Shown: piece by piece, positions 33,496 to 43,838 of the stretch | Numbering within the stretch: the stretch's first letter is position 1 | Layout of the letters: each line of letters starts with the position of its first letter | NCBI RefSeq assembly: GCF_018448495.1 | Contig: NZ_CP049902.1 | Location: 868,001 to 932,000, forward strand | From: Psychrobacter sp. WY6 | GTDB taxonomy: Bacteria > Pseudomonadota > Gammaproteobacteria > Pseudomonadales > Moraxellaceae | Length of the DNA: 64,000 bases | Direction: 5' to 3' | Notes under the pieces: model-generated | Database searches by the model: none | The model's input: only the letters and a program-made list of their open reading frames with translations | What the model was told of the DNA's origin: nothing | Made by a program: the position numbers and the translations under genes

Positions 33496-34877
33496 ATGAA
33501 CGCTAATAATACAAAAAATGATAGGCCTAAATATACGCAGGCACTAAAACAAACAAGTGTCAAAAATCACGAAGTCTGCGTACTGATCGGGCACAGTATT
33601 GAGGCCATCACAAGTGCGGTGGTACTGGCCAGTTTGGGCAATACGGTGCACTTATATTCAAACACTGAGCTGCTAGAGCAGCAGTTGCAACAGTATGATT
33701 TTGAGCGACATTTACCTGCATTATGGCAAATGTATGTCCAGCAGCATCAAATTGTTATTCAAACGTTGCCTGATAGTGCAGAGCATTTATTACAAAGCTA
33801 TTCTGTTTTTTATAACAATAAAGATAGCGAAAAAGTGATACTTTACTGGCTGTTTTTGGACAGTATCAAATCAGTATGGCCTGAAGAAAGCTGGATTGCG
33901 GCTTTTAATCATAGCAATCAGCAAGCATTGCCGTTGGTTATGAGTGGTATCGAGCAAATTGGATATATATCAGCACTGGCGCAGCGGTTAAAGCGCGCAT
34001 GGGTATATTACATACCTTTTGCTTTTTTGCAGGAGGGTGCCGCCTACAGCTCGATGCTTGCCCCTTCTTTATGGTTAGTCGGTGAAAAAACGCCACAGAG
34101 TAGCAATCAGTATTTATCCGCCTTGCAACCTTTACGACTGGATGCCCGTGCTTTTATTTTGCTGACATTGCAACGATTGAGTTTGCCCGCAGCAGCATCA
34201 TGGCGATGCTGGCAACACGGGTGAGCTTTATGAATGAGATGTCGCGCCTAGCCGATGGTTATCATCTCGATATTCAGCAGGTCAGTAATATTATTGGGCT
34301 TGATGACCGCATTGGTAGCAGCTACTTGCAAGCAGGCTGGGGGTTCGGTGGCAATACCTTGCCCACTGAGCTGACCAAGCTATCACAATCAAGCCAAACG
34401 CACAGTTTAGACATGCCATTATTACAATCCGTTATGCGCATCAATGAAGATCAAAAAGAGCTGATATTTCGTAAGTTTTGGCAATATTTTGATGGTTTTA
34501 TTGACCATAAGACAGTGATGATTTGGGGCGGCAGTTATAAGCCAAAATCTGGGCGTACAGTCGGCTCTGCCATCCATCCGCTATTAGCGCTATTATGGTC
34601 TTATGATATCCGCACGCTTATTTATAGTGACAAATCACAAGCAGAGCTTGCGACACGATACGGTCAACAGTCATTGTTTCAGCTGGTGGTTGACCCTTAT
34701 GAGCAGTTACCAAACACACATGCCATTTTTATTGTTAGCTGGTCGCCACGAGATCAGTTAGATATGGCTAAAATTAATCAGCAAGCCATGCCAATATTTG
34801 ATGCGCAAAATGCACTGACACGATTGCAGATCGATAGTCTGGTAGGCGACTATATGGGCATTGGTCGGTCTAAATAG
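33496..34877 (+). CDS. UDP-glucose dehydrogenase-like protein lacking the catalytic Cys (frameshifted)
   Basis: Placed where ugd sits in related loci, and about 460 residues long like UGD. N-terminal Rossmann region VCVLIGHSIEAITSAVVL lacks the usual GxGxxG. A break near 34160 rejoins as TIEFARSSIMAMLATRVSF, matching the UGD central helix. The active-site signature (normally GGSCFPKD) reads GWGFGGNTLPTELTKL, with no Cys and no Lys-Asp pair. VMIWGGSYKPKSGRT matches the C-terminal nucleotide-binding domain. It cannot work as a normal UGD; a degenerate or repurposed paralogue is likely. Confidence 0.7.
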
Positions 34878-34901
34878 CTTTATCCAAGTTTGTCAGTTGC
34901 T

Positions 34902-34937
34902 AAAAAGCTCGTTGACAATTATCAGCGAGCTTTTTTA
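34902..34937 (+). terminator. Terminator between ugd-like gene and pgm (bidirectional)
   Basis: Stem AAAAAGCTCG / CGAGCTTTTTT with a 13-base loop. A-run and T-run on either side suit both converging genes. Confidence 0.8.
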
Positions 34938-34990
34938 ATTTTTAGCGCCTTAATTTTTAATCGAATTTGTACGTATTAAATCGTACTTAT

Positions 34991-36481
34991 TTACGCTGGT
35001 ACAGCACCTTGTGCCTCTAGCCACTGTTGAATCTCTCGAATTTTAATAGTTAACAATTCTTCATCGCCGCGCGTTTCGATATTGAGTCTGATCAGCGGCT
35101 CGGTGTTGGAGGCGCGCAAATTAAAGCGCCAGTCGCCAAAGTTCAAACTGAGGCCATCAAGGGTGGATTTAATCGGATTTTTGCTGCTAAATTTTTCCTC
35201 AATAGCACTAATGATCGTTGCTGCATCATTTGTTGTGAGACGAAAATTGAGCTCACCTGAGCTGGGGTAGGCCTCGATATAGTCACTGACCAGCTTTGAT
35301 AGCGTCTTACCCGTGACGGACAATAGCTCAATGGTCAGTAGCCATGGAATCATGCCGCTGTCACAATAGAAAAAGTCGCGGAAATAGTGGTGGGCTGACA
35401 TCTCACCGCCATACACTGCGCCAGACTCGCGCATGACTTGTTTGATAAATGAGTGCCCAGACTTACTGATGACGGCTGTGCCACTGTGCGCTTGGATCAC
35501 AGCTTCGGTATTATAAATGACACGCGGATCGTAGACGATTGACTCATTTGGGTGCTTATTCAAAAATGCTTGAGCGAGCATCCCAACAATATAGCTACCA
35601 TCAATAAATTCACCCTGTTCATCGAACAAAAAGCAGCGGTCAAAGTCGCCATCAAAGGCAATCCCAAGGTCGGCTTTGTTTGCCAAAACCGCTTGCTGAG
35701 TGGCCACTCTATTGGCATCAATCATAGGATTGGGAATGCCATTTGGGAAGCTGCCATCAGGGGCATGATGCAGTGTAATCACTTCAATTGGCGCACCAGC
35801 TTGTGCAAGCTTATCAATCAATAAGTCAACCACGGGTCCCGCACTGCCATTGCCTGAGTTAATCACTAATTTAAGCGATTTGAGCTTATCGGTATCAATA
35901 AAAGTCATGACATGATCGACATAAGCGCTTTTATTGGTTAATAACTGCAACATTCCTGATCGGTTTTTAGTAGTAAATTGCCCAGACTCTGCCAGTGCCT
36001 GAATCTCTGCCAAACCATCATCGGCGCTAATGGGCTTTGAGTGCTCTTTGACTAGTTTTAGGCCGTTATAGTTGATGGGATTGTGACTGGCAGTGACCTC
36101 GATACCGCCTAGGGCCTGATAATGACTGGTGGCAAAATAGACCTCTTCAGTGCCGCTCATGCCCAAATCAATCACATCGACACCGGCATCTATCATACCG
36201 CAGATAGCGGCCTGTTTTAGCGGCTCGCTTGAATGACGGATATCGCTACCGATGACGATGGCAGGTCTTAGTACGGCAAGCTCACTCTGTTGATCGTCCG
36301 TCACGGCGGCGTGATAACGCTGAGACAAAATCTGAGCAAAGGCGCGACCGATACGATAAGCGATGGCATCATCTAGGGTCACCCCAAGCTCGCCGCGAAT
36401 ATCATAAGCTTTAAACGAGCCAATGCTCATAGGATAAAATTCAGTTGCTGGCTGGTAGCCTGTGGCCATAGAAGTTGACAT
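34991..36481 (-). CDS. pgm: Phosphomannomutase/phosphoglucomutase
   Basis: Intact minus-strand enzyme that interconverts hexose-1- and -6-phosphates, giving glucose-1-P for GalU or mannose-1-P. Seen: FKAYDIRGELG, the phosphoserine loop EVTASHNPINYNGLK, metal loop GDFDRCFLFDE, sugar loop GGEMSAHHYF and C-terminal RASNTEPLIRLNIE. The start chosen is ATG 36481 with AAGGAA upstream, giving 496 residues. The open frame reaches 36610, but that extension is hydrophobic and lacks a ribosome site. Converges on the galU-pgi-ugd genes. Confidence 0.93.
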   Translation of the reverse strand: MSTSMATGYQPATEFYPMSIGSFKAYDIRGELGVTLDDAIAYRIGRAFAQILSQRYHAAVTDDQQSELAVLRPAIVIGSDIRHSSEPLKQAAICGMIDAGVDVIDLGMSGTEEVYFATSHYQALGGIEVTASHNPINYNGLKLVKEHSKPISADDGLAEIQALAESGQFTTKNRSGMLQLLTNKSAYVDHVMTFIDTDKLKSLKLVINSGNGSAGPVVDLLIDKLAQAGAPIEVITLHHAPDGSFPNGIPNPMIDANRVATQQAVLANKADLGIAFDGDFDRCFLFDEQGEFIDGSYIVGMLAQAFLNKHPNESIVYDPRVIYNTEAVIQAHSGTAVISKSGHSFIKQVMRESGAVYGGEMSAHHYFRDFFYCDSGMIPWLLTIELLSVTGKTLSKLVSDYIEAYPSSGELNFRLTTNDAATIISAIEEKFSSKNPIKSTLDGLSLNFGDWRFNLRASNTEPLIRLNIETRGDEELLTIKIREIQQWLEAQGAVPA

Positions 36482-36637
36482 AATAATAAGGTTCCTTGCA
36501 GATAAGTGGTGGTAAAATAACGAGGCAGACCACGCAATTATAAGCCAATAACCCACCAATGCCACCTTATCATCCGCTTTATATTTTATAAAAGAGTCAT
36601 CACGCCCCAAGCCATCTATTAAACAGGAGCCTGCCTT

Positions 36638-37515
36638 ATGAGTAACCCAGTAGCCAACATATCAGCCCCCCAACCGGTACAAGGTACACACCTGCTAGTG
36701 GTGAATTAGACGATTTATTGGCTTTGATGGCACGGCTACGTGTTGACTGTCCGTGGGATAAAAAGCAAACTAATCACAGTCTTATTCCGTATGCCATCGA
36801 AGAGGCTTATGAGCTGGGCGAAGCGGTACAAGTAATGACGATGAGGATATCAAAGGCGAGCTAGGCGATGTGCTGCTGCAAGTGGTGTTTCATTGTCAGA
36901 TGTATGCGGAGCAAGGTCGCTTTAATATGAGCGATGTTATAGCCACTTTACAAGAAAAGCTGATTCGTCGTCATCCGCATGTGTTTGAAGCCGAAACTTT
37001 AAAAGACGATGTGCAGCAGTAAAATTACGCTGGGATGAGATTAAAGCAGAGGAGCAGCAATCGCGCGAGGCACGAGGCAAACCCAAACGTCGTTTAGACA
37101 ATACCAAGGCGGGCAGTGCGCTTATGCAAGCGCAAGATGTACAAAACAGGCGTCAAGTTAGGTTGACTGGGAGGGCGTTGGCGGTGCTTTTGATAAGCTA
37201 GATGAAGAGATTGCCGAGTTAAAGGCTGAATTGATAGATAAATCAAAAGACGCTGCTGAATATGACATAAGCAAAGCCAATATTAGTGATATTGAAAAAG
37301 AGCTGGGTGATTGTATGTTTGCGCTGGTCAATGTCGCCCGTAAACTCAATCTTGATGCAGAAGTAGCTACCTTAACGTGTGTGCATAAATTCAAATCACG
37401 CTTTGGTTATATTGAAGCGCAGTTAGCTGCGGCTGGCAAGCGTTTAGAAGACAGCGATATAGCAGAGATGGATGCACTGTGGGAAGCGGCGAAACAACAT
37501 GAACGATCGTCATGA
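36638..37515 (+). CDS. mazG: Nucleoside triphosphate pyrophosphohydrolase MazG (several frameshifts)
   Basis: Hydrolyses NTPs to NMP and pyrophosphate. The start ATG 36638 follows AGGAGC. Broken at about 36690, 36828, 37018 and 37155-37175. Reading across gives the MazG landmarks: ALMARLRVDCPWDKKQTN, AIEEAYELGEA, GELGDVLLQVVFHCQMY, IRRHPHVF, then FDKLDEEIAELKAEL and IEKELGDCMFALVNVARKL, where the second EExxE...ELGD motif lies. The final 94 residues are open. Rejoined length near 290. I regard the breaks as likely sequence errors, but mazG is dispensable, so true loss is possible. Confidence 0.85.
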
Positions 37516-37886
37516 ACGTTTATCATAAGGTCTCATTTTTTAGCTTAGTCAATATGGCTGTTTTCAGTCTAATATTGGCGGTCTTTATGTTGAACAGTGT
37601 TCAAGCTGCGCCTTGTTTTGATAGTCCTCAAAGGGCTTATGAATATCTATTGGTGCAAGAAAGTGCCAAAATACAGGTACGTGACCAAGCCACCATTAAT
37701 ATCAATCGTGCTAGTGAAGGCGAGCTCGTTTCATTAAACGGTATCGGCAGCAGCAAAGCCCAAGCGATTATTTTATATCGTGAGATGTTTGGTGATTTTA
37801 AGACAGTGGATGAGTTAGCAAAGGTCAAAGGTATCGGTGCAAAAACGGTTGAGAAAAATCGAGGACGTTTACGCGTACAAGATTAA
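37512..37886 (+). CDS. ComEA-like helix-hairpin-helix protein
   Basis: Intact 124-residue protein. An N-terminal hydrophobic segment ending AQAAP-like (VQAAPCFD) looks like a signal peptide. The C-terminal half is a ComEA-type double helix-hairpin-helix: INRASEGELVSLNGIGSSKA and ELAKVKGIGAKTVEKNRG. ComEA binds DNA in the periplasm during natural transformation, a known trait of Moraxellaceae. The start overlaps the mazG stop by 4 bases, so translation is coupled. Confidence 0.88.
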   Translation: MNVYHKVSFFSLVNMAVFSLILAVFMLNSVQAAPCFDSPQRAYEYLLVQESAKIQVRDQATININRASEGELVSLNGIGSSKAQAIILYREMFGDFKTVDELAKVKGIGAKTVEKNRGRLRVQD

Positions 37887-38052
37887 GGGCAGTATTTTGC
37901 TTTAATTAACCCCAATATTGACAAAATAGCACGTAAGTATCAGTCATAACACACCTACTAGGCGCAAAATTTGTTAAACTAGCAGGTACATCCGCCTGAT
38001 AAACGCTGTGTTCATCAGGGGTGGTTAAAGAATACCGGCGAGGAGTAGATGC

Positions 38053-40330
38053 ATGGCCGAGCGTGCCGCCAAGCAGTTAGAACTGAATAAATCTGAATTA
38101 CCCAATTCCATTACTGAAGTGATTGCCACCTTGAACCGAGCTGGGTTTGATGCCTATATCGTCGGTGGCGGCGTGCGTGATACCTTATTGGGTTTACGTC
38201 CAAAAGACTTTGACGCTGTCACTGATGCCAAGCCGCATGAGATCAAAGACGTCTTTGGCAAGCGCTGCCGCATTATCGGTCGCCGCTTTCAGTTGGCGCA
38301 CGTGTATTCAGGCCGTGAGTTGATTGAGGTTGCTACCTTCCGTGGTCCACCAACCAATGATGCTAATACCAATCAAGACGGTATGATCCTGCGTGATAAT
38401 GTTTGGGGTGATATCAAACAAGACTTCTCTCGTCGTGATTTTTCTATTAATGCGCTTATTATCAACCACTTAAAGGCGTGGTTCATGATTTTTGCGGTGC
38501 GCTTGACGACATTGATAATAAAATCATTCGTCTGCTCGGCCATGCGCCAGTGCGTATCGAAGAAGATCCAGTACGTTTGTTGCGTGCTTTACGTTTCAAA
38601 GCCAAGCTCGGTTTTGAGTTTGATGACGAGTTAGCCGATCAGTTTCATGATGGCAACTGGGCATTGCTTGAGCAAATATCACCGCATCGTCTCTATGATG
38701 AAACCCAGAAGATGTTTACTGGTGGTTATCTGGTGCCATTATTGCCGCTATTGTTTGAGTCAGGGGCGATTGATAGCTTAATTATCTATCCACCGTCTGA
38801 GCCAAGTGCACTGGTCAATCAAGTCGCTATTAATACCGACAAACGTATTGCTGCGGGCAAAAGTATCAATCCGGCGTTCTTTTATGCCGCGCTATTATGG
38901 GAAAACTATCTGCATCAGTTGGCAAAAGCCAAGAAGCGCAATATGCCGTTTGCTGAAGCGCAAATGCACGCCGCTGGTAAAGTGATTGATCGTCAACGTA
39001 TCAAGACCGCGATTCCTAAATTTGCAGAGCAGTTTATCCGTGATATCTGGATATTGCAGCCAAGACTTGCAGCCCCGCGTAGCAAACAAATCGTCCAGCT
39101 CTCTGAGCATCCACGTTTTCGCGCAGGTTTTGACTTTTTGTTATTGCGTGAGCAATGCGGTGATGCTGAGCATCCGTTATCAGAGTCGACCAATGGTATG
39201 GGCGATTGGTGGCAGACCTATCAGACATTGTCTGAACGAGAGCAGCAGCAAGCCATTGATGATTTTGATGAAAATATTCGTCGCGGTGCCTATAAAAAAG
39301 GGCAACAAGCGCAGCGTGGTCGGGGCGTAATCATCAAAATTCAGAGTCAAATAGCATCGATCACTCAATATCTCATCAAAAAAATACCAAGCACAGCAAA
39401 GCCAATGATACTGCTGAGCAGGGTAGGAATGATCAGAATATGGTAAATGACCCGTCAAATATTCCAGCACGCCGTCGCCGCGCTGCCAGTCAATCAGACT
39501 CTGTTAAGCAATCTGGTGGCAGTAACAACAAGCACTATGAATCGCAGCAAGTAAGTCAAGATAGTCATGAGCTTGCTCAGTTACGACTGCTATCTCTTGC
39601 CAATAGCAGCAACCAAGCGGCAAATAAACGCCATCATTCCAAGCCTGCACCACTTTTTGTAATCGAGCATGAAAAAGTCGTGCCGCTATTAAAAAAGCAG
39701 CTATCAAATGGCGATAAGCCTGATAGTCGTCAAGAGGCGGCGCAGAAAAAACCTGCCCATAAGAATGTATCGGCTGAGAAAGCACTAAAAAATCAGGATG
39801 CCAGTTCTGATGCCAACTCTTATAGTAGTAAGGCTGACAGTAAACCTGATCGCTCAAATCAAGCTCAGCAGCCAAAAGCAACACAGTCAGAGGTTATGCC
39901 TTCATCTGTGGCTCGCTCGGTAGCAAGATCGCCATCGCTCGTCAGTATGAATAATGAGCCGATACCGCATAAGCGTCGCCGTCGTCAGCCGAGTGTAGAT
40001 AGTATAAATCTTGCTAGTAATACAGAGACGCAAGTAACGACTAACAACGATGTTAAAGCTGTAGCAAAGTATGCAAAAAAAGCACCTAAGCCCGCAGCCC
40101 AGCCTACTAATAAAACAGATATTCCGGCTAAAAAAACGGCTGAGCGCAAGAAAGTGGCGAAGGTTACGACACCTGCAAGCGCTAAAAAACCAACCAAAGC
40201 GACAGAAGCAAAGTCTGCTAAAACCAGCCAAGCTGCAAATGGCAATGTTGGTACGAGTAGTGTGAATGACAATAAAGGCCCTATCCCATCGAAACGTCGC
40301 CGTCGCCAGCCTAGTACTGACAATGTCTAA
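38053..40330 (+). CDS. pcnB: Poly(A) polymerase with long basic C-terminal tail (frameshifted)
   Basis: Adds poly(A) tails to RNA 3' ends. Seen: nucleotidyltransferase motif YIVGGGVRDTLLGLRPKDFD near residue 35, EVATFRGPP, then after a missing T near 38463 the VRIEEDPVRLLRALRFKAKLGF segment. The catalytic body ends near 39300. The tail continues in another frame: one missing base near 39330 gives RGRNHQNSESNS and joins ORF 39440-40330. The tail (about 330 residues) is Ser/Ala/Lys-rich and repeats an IP-KRRRRQPS-type motif three or so times. It ends overlapping folK by 8 bases. Total near 758 residues, longer than E. coli PcnB (about 465). Confidence 0.85.
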
Positions 40331-40853
40331 TATTACTAACGATGCGGGCAACGCGAATTGGGTAACCTGCTACGTAGGTCTGGGTAGCAATTTGTCTAAC
40401 GACTTGGGTTCACCAGTAGAACATTTGCAGCAGGCAATCGCAGCGATGCAAGAGCATAAGCAAATACGTGCGGTTCGAGTTTCTTCGTTTTACGCTTCAG
40501 CGCCTATGGGGCCGCAAGATCAGCCTGATTTTGTTAATGCCGTCGCTGGGTTTGAGACGATATTGCTGCCTTTTGAGTTGCTTGCTTACTGTCAACAGTT
40601 AGAAAAAGAGGCTAAGCGTGCACGAATACGGCGTTGGGGTGAGCGTAGTTTGGATGTCGATATTTTGTTATACGGTGAGATACAGATTACTGATCCAACA
40701 CTGACAATACCGCACGCTGGCTTAAGTGAGCGCAATTTTGTCTTAATACCACTGCGAGAATTGGCGCCAAATTTAACCATCGCCGGTAAGTTGATAAGTG
40801 ACTATTCACAAAGTCGCGATTGGACAGGTTTAACATTATTATCAAGCGATTGA
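40323..40853 (+). CDS. folK: 6-hydroxymethyl-7,8-dihydropterin pyrophosphokinase
   Basis: Folate synthesis kinase. The start chosen is ATG 40323 (MSNITND), overlapping the pcnB stop; the frame is open to 40266 but pcnB coding occupies that stretch. Seen: YVGLGSNLSND near residue 17, VSSFYASAPMGPQDQPDF, and RWGERSLDVDILLYG with the metal-binding Asp pair, then IPHAGLSERNFVLIPL. 176 residues, normal. The pcnB-folK-panB-panC order is common in Gammaproteobacteria. Confidence 0.94.
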   Translation: MSNITNDAGNANWVTCYVGLGSNLSNDLGSPVEHLQQAIAAMQEHKQIRAVRVSSFYASAPMGPQDQPDFVNAVAGFETILLPFELLAYCQQLEKEAKRARIRRWGERSLDVDILLYGEIQITDPTLTIPHAGLSERNFVLIPLRELAPNLTIAGKLISDYSQSRDWTGLTLLSSD

Positions 40854-40979
40854 TTATAAGTAAATGATGCTGAGTGATAGATGTTAAATGTTTGAAAGAT
40901 TCATCTAACGTATTTCAAGTCTAGCTCTGATAGTAGCAATATTGATAATTAAAGGCATTGCAGATTAATTGAGGGTCAT

Positions 40980-41780
40980 ATGACGACATTATCTACTCTA
41001 AATAAGTTTAAAAAAGACGGTACCAAGTTCACTTGCTTGACCTGTTATGACTCGATGTTTGCACGAATGATGGAAAAAGCCGAAATTGATACGATTCTAA
41101 TTGGGGATAGCTTGGGCATGGTGGTGCAAGGTCACGACTCAACGTTACCCGTGACTGTCAATGACATGGCTTATCATACAGCCAATATTGCCCGTAGCAA
41201 TAAACACGCGCTGATATTGGCTGACTTGCCATTCATGAGCTATGTGACCCTGCCAGAAGCGGTTGCCAATAGTCGTCAGCTGATGCAGTCGGGCGCGCAT
41301 GTGATTAAGATTGAAGGTGGTAGTGAGCTTTGCGATTTAATCACGACTTTGGCGCAAGCAGGGACGCCTACTTGTGTGCATTTAGGATTAACACCGCAAT
41401 CAGTCAATGTGTTTGGTGGTTATAAAATCCAAGGTCGTGGTGACGAAGCGGCTGATCAATTGCTTGCTGATGCGAAAGCAGTCGTTGCGGTAGGTGCTGC
41501 GCTGTTAGTGTTAGAGTGCGTACCTGCTGAGCTTGCAAAAGCAGTGACGGAAGCCGTCGCAGTGCCAGTTATTGGGATTGGTGCTGGCGCAGATACAGAT
41601 GGTCAAGTGTTGGTCATGCATGACATGCTAGGTATGGCACACGGCCGTGTCCCGCGCTTTATTCATGACTTTTTGACCGATGAGCGTAATAGCGCGCACA
41701 GTATCGAAGGCGCATTTGCCCTTTACCAGCAGTCAGTACGTGAAGGCAGTTTTCCAACCGAGCAGCACCAGTTTAGCTAA
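40980..41780 (+). CDS. panB: 3-methyl-2-oxobutanoate hydroxymethyltransferase
   Basis: Ketopantoate synthesis from 2-ketoisovalerate, first step of pantothenate/CoA synthesis. Intact, 266 residues. Seen: TCYDSMFARMMEKAEIDTI near the start, IGDSLGMVVQGHDSTLPVT with metal-binding Asp, DLPFMSY, KIEGG, and LGLTPQSVNVFGGYKIQG. Ribosome site GAGGG. panC follows by 41 bases. Confidence 0.97.
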   Translation: MTTLSTLNKFKKDGTKFTCLTCYDSMFARMMEKAEIDTILIGDSLGMVVQGHDSTLPVTVNDMAYHTANIARSNKHALILADLPFMSYVTLPEAVANSRQLMQSGAHVIKIEGGSELCDLITTLAQAGTPTCVHLGLTPQSVNVFGGYKIQGRGDEAADQLLADAKAVVAVGAALLVLECVPAELAKAVTEAVAVPVIGIGAGADTDGQVLVMHDMLGMAHGRVPRFIHDFLTDERNSAHSIEGAFALYQQSVREGSFPTEQHQFS

Positions 41781-41821
41781 CATTTTAGTTTTTACGATTA
41801 TCAGTAGAAGAATAGTTAACC

Positions 41822-42730
41822 ATGCCAATCATTCATCATCATATCTCCGCATTGCGTACGGCTTTACAGTCTTATCGTGGACAAAAAAATGACAATCAAG
41901 ATAGCCCACAGCGTATCGCTTTAGTGCCAACGATGGGCAATCTGCATGCTGGTCATCTTGAATTAGTGAAAATAGCCAAGCAACAGGCTGATATCGTGGT
42001 GGTTAGTATTTTTGTCAACCCTACTCAATTTGGCGCGGGAGAGGACTTTGATAGTTATCCTCGCACGCTGGATGAGGATGTCGCTAAGCTAGCAACGGTC
42101 GATACTGATTATGTGTTTGCGCCCAGTATTGAAGAGATGTACCCAGTCTTACCGCCGCCAACCTCCGTTCTCGCGGGAGCTATTACCACTCAATTATGTG
42201 GTCAATCACGCCCTGGGCATTTTGACGGTGTTGGTATTGTCGTCTCTAAACTGTTCAATATTGTACAACCGGATATGGCTATTTTTGGACAAAAAGATTA
42301 TCAGCAATTAGCGATTATTAAGCAATTGGTACGTGATTTAAGTTATCCCATTGAAATTATAGGGGCACCTATTGTCCGCGCTGCAGATGGTTTGGCGCTT
42401 TCATCACGTAACCAATATTTAAGTGCTACTGAACGTGAGGTAGCGCCTGTTATCCATCAAGCGCTACAATATTTAGCAAAGCAGCTAGAGAGAGGCGAAC
42501 AGAGCCAACAAGCTGTTCAGTCGTTGTTAGCAGAAACGCATCAGCGTATTACGGATGCTGGCTTCATTATTGATTATTTAGACATTAAAACCGATACGCT
42601 AGAGTCACTCGCTAATGATACTGTAACTTTTAATGCAGAAAATAAGAGTTTGATGATTTTAGTCGCTGCTTGGCTAGGACGCGCACGTTTGTTAGACAAT
42701 CAATTGGTGACGGTGGATCAATCGTTGTGA
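41822..42730 (+). CDS. panC: Pantothenate synthetase
   Basis: Condenses pantoate with beta-alanine using ATP. Intact, 302 residues. Seen: LVPTMGNLHAGHLELVKIA near residue 38 (HIGH-like), VSIFVNPTQFGAGEDFDSYP, the pantoate-binding GHFDGVGIVVSKLFNIVQPD, FGQKDYQQL and LALSSRNQYL. Slightly longer than the usual 280 because of a loop before the first motif. Operon with panB. Confidence 0.97.
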   Translation: MPIIHHHISALRTALQSYRGQKNDNQDSPQRIALVPTMGNLHAGHLELVKIAKQQADIVVVSIFVNPTQFGAGEDFDSYPRTLDEDVAKLATVDTDYVFAPSIEEMYPVLPPPTSVLAGAITTQLCGQSRPGHFDGVGIVVSKLFNIVQPDMAIFGQKDYQQLAIIKQLVRDLSYPIEIIGAPIVRAADGLALSSRNQYLSATEREVAPVIHQALQYLAKQLERGEQSQQAVQSLLAETHQRITDAGFIIDYLDIKTDTLESLANDTVTFNAENKSLMILVAAWLGRARLLDNQLVTVDQSL

Positions 42731-42772
42731 CATAGTAATTTTCAGGATGCAATGGACTAGAATGGGTGAATC

Positions 42773-43738
42773 ATGGATGTGAGTCAGGGTGAAAATAACA
42801 GTCAATCTGAGCAGGTAGCGTGTAAAATAGCAACCGATAAGCTCAGTATTCTGGTGGTATCAGGGCGTTCAGGCTCAGGTAAAACCTCAGTATTAAATAT
42901 TTTAGAAGATTTAGGATATTATTCTATTGATAACTTACCGTTATCCTTATTGCCGGATGCTGCGCATAAATTGGTCAATGAAAGTGGGATTCGTCGTATT
43001 GCGCTTGGTGTTGATATTCGAACACCGCGAGCGGATCTATCCAAGTTTGCAGAGATGCATGCATCCTTAAAGAAAACATATGGGGCGCATGCGGTCAAAG
43101 TGGTGTATGTGACCGCGCAAGAAAGCACTTTGATAGCACGTTTTAATGCGACACGCCGCGTACATCCGCTGATGTCACAGGATATCGATAGTGATAATGC
43201 CAAGCACATTGCTTTTAATCTACCTGCCGCGATTAAAAAAGAAGTGGAGCTGTTAGAGCCTATCGCAGGTCATGCCGATATCAGAATTGATACCAGCAAT
43301 TTGAATATTCATCAACTGAAAGACAGCTTGCGTGAACATGTCGGCGTGGACAATCAGATTGTGATTAATCTGCTGTCTTTTGGCTTTAAATATGGCAGTC
43401 CTATTGATGCAGATTTTGTCTTTGATGTGAGGATTTTGCCGAATCCACATTGGAACCCTGAACTGCGTACTTCGACAGGTCTAGACACGGAAGTTGCCGC
43501 ATTCTTTGCCGACTATCCAGAAGTGGCTGAGATGACTGATGATATAGATAAGTTTTTAACCCGTTGGTTGCCCGAATTTTTACACAATAACCGCCATACA
43601 GTGACAGTGGCTATTGGCTGTACTGGTGGTAAGCATCGTTCAGTATTCATCACCGATAATTTACAACGTCGTCTTGCCAATGTTGTGCCGCAAAGTATAA
43701 AAGTGCTGGCGAAACATCGTGAAAAAAATCGTTGGTAG
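42773..43738 (+). CDS. rapZ: RNase adapter/nucleotide-binding protein RapZ
   Basis: YvcJ/RapZ family: GTP/ATP-binding protein that in E. coli regulates GlmY/GlmZ small RNAs. Intact, 321 residues. Seen: Walker A SGRSGSGKTSVLNILEDLG near residue 31, DIRTPRADL, RFNATRRVHPL, and the C-terminal GCTGGKHRSVFITDNL. Follows panC by 42 bases. Whether the sRNA partners exist here cannot be told from this window. Confidence 0.93.
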   Translation: MDVSQGENNSQSEQVACKIATDKLSILVVSGRSGSGKTSVLNILEDLGYYSIDNLPLSLLPDAAHKLVNESGIRRIALGVDIRTPRADLSKFAEMHASLKKTYGAHAVKVVYVTAQESTLIARFNATRRVHPLMSQDIDSDNAKHIAFNLPAAIKKEVELLEPIAGHADIRIDTSNLNIHQLKDSLREHVGVDNQIVINLLSFGFKYGSPIDADFVFDVRILPNPHWNPELRTSTGLDTEVAAFFADYPEVAEMTDDIDKFLTRWLPEFLHNNRHTVTVAIGCTGGKHRSVFITDNLQRRLANVVPQSIKVLAKHREKNRW

Positions 43739-43838
43739 TTATTGGTAAACACTGGGGCATATCTTCATTTTTATGACTATTCCTAAAATGAGAGCATGCC
43801 CCTGTTAATTTTATTATTTATTATTTTGGAAAGCTTTT

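Noticed and set aside
34991..36610. Upstream start of pgm at 36610
   Set aside because: The start at 36481 has a good ribosome site and the family N-terminus; the extension does not.
39504..40351. Minus-strand ORFs across the pcnB tail
   Set aside because: They mirror the low-complexity basic tail; the plus-strand frame continues pcnB and overlaps folK as an operon would.
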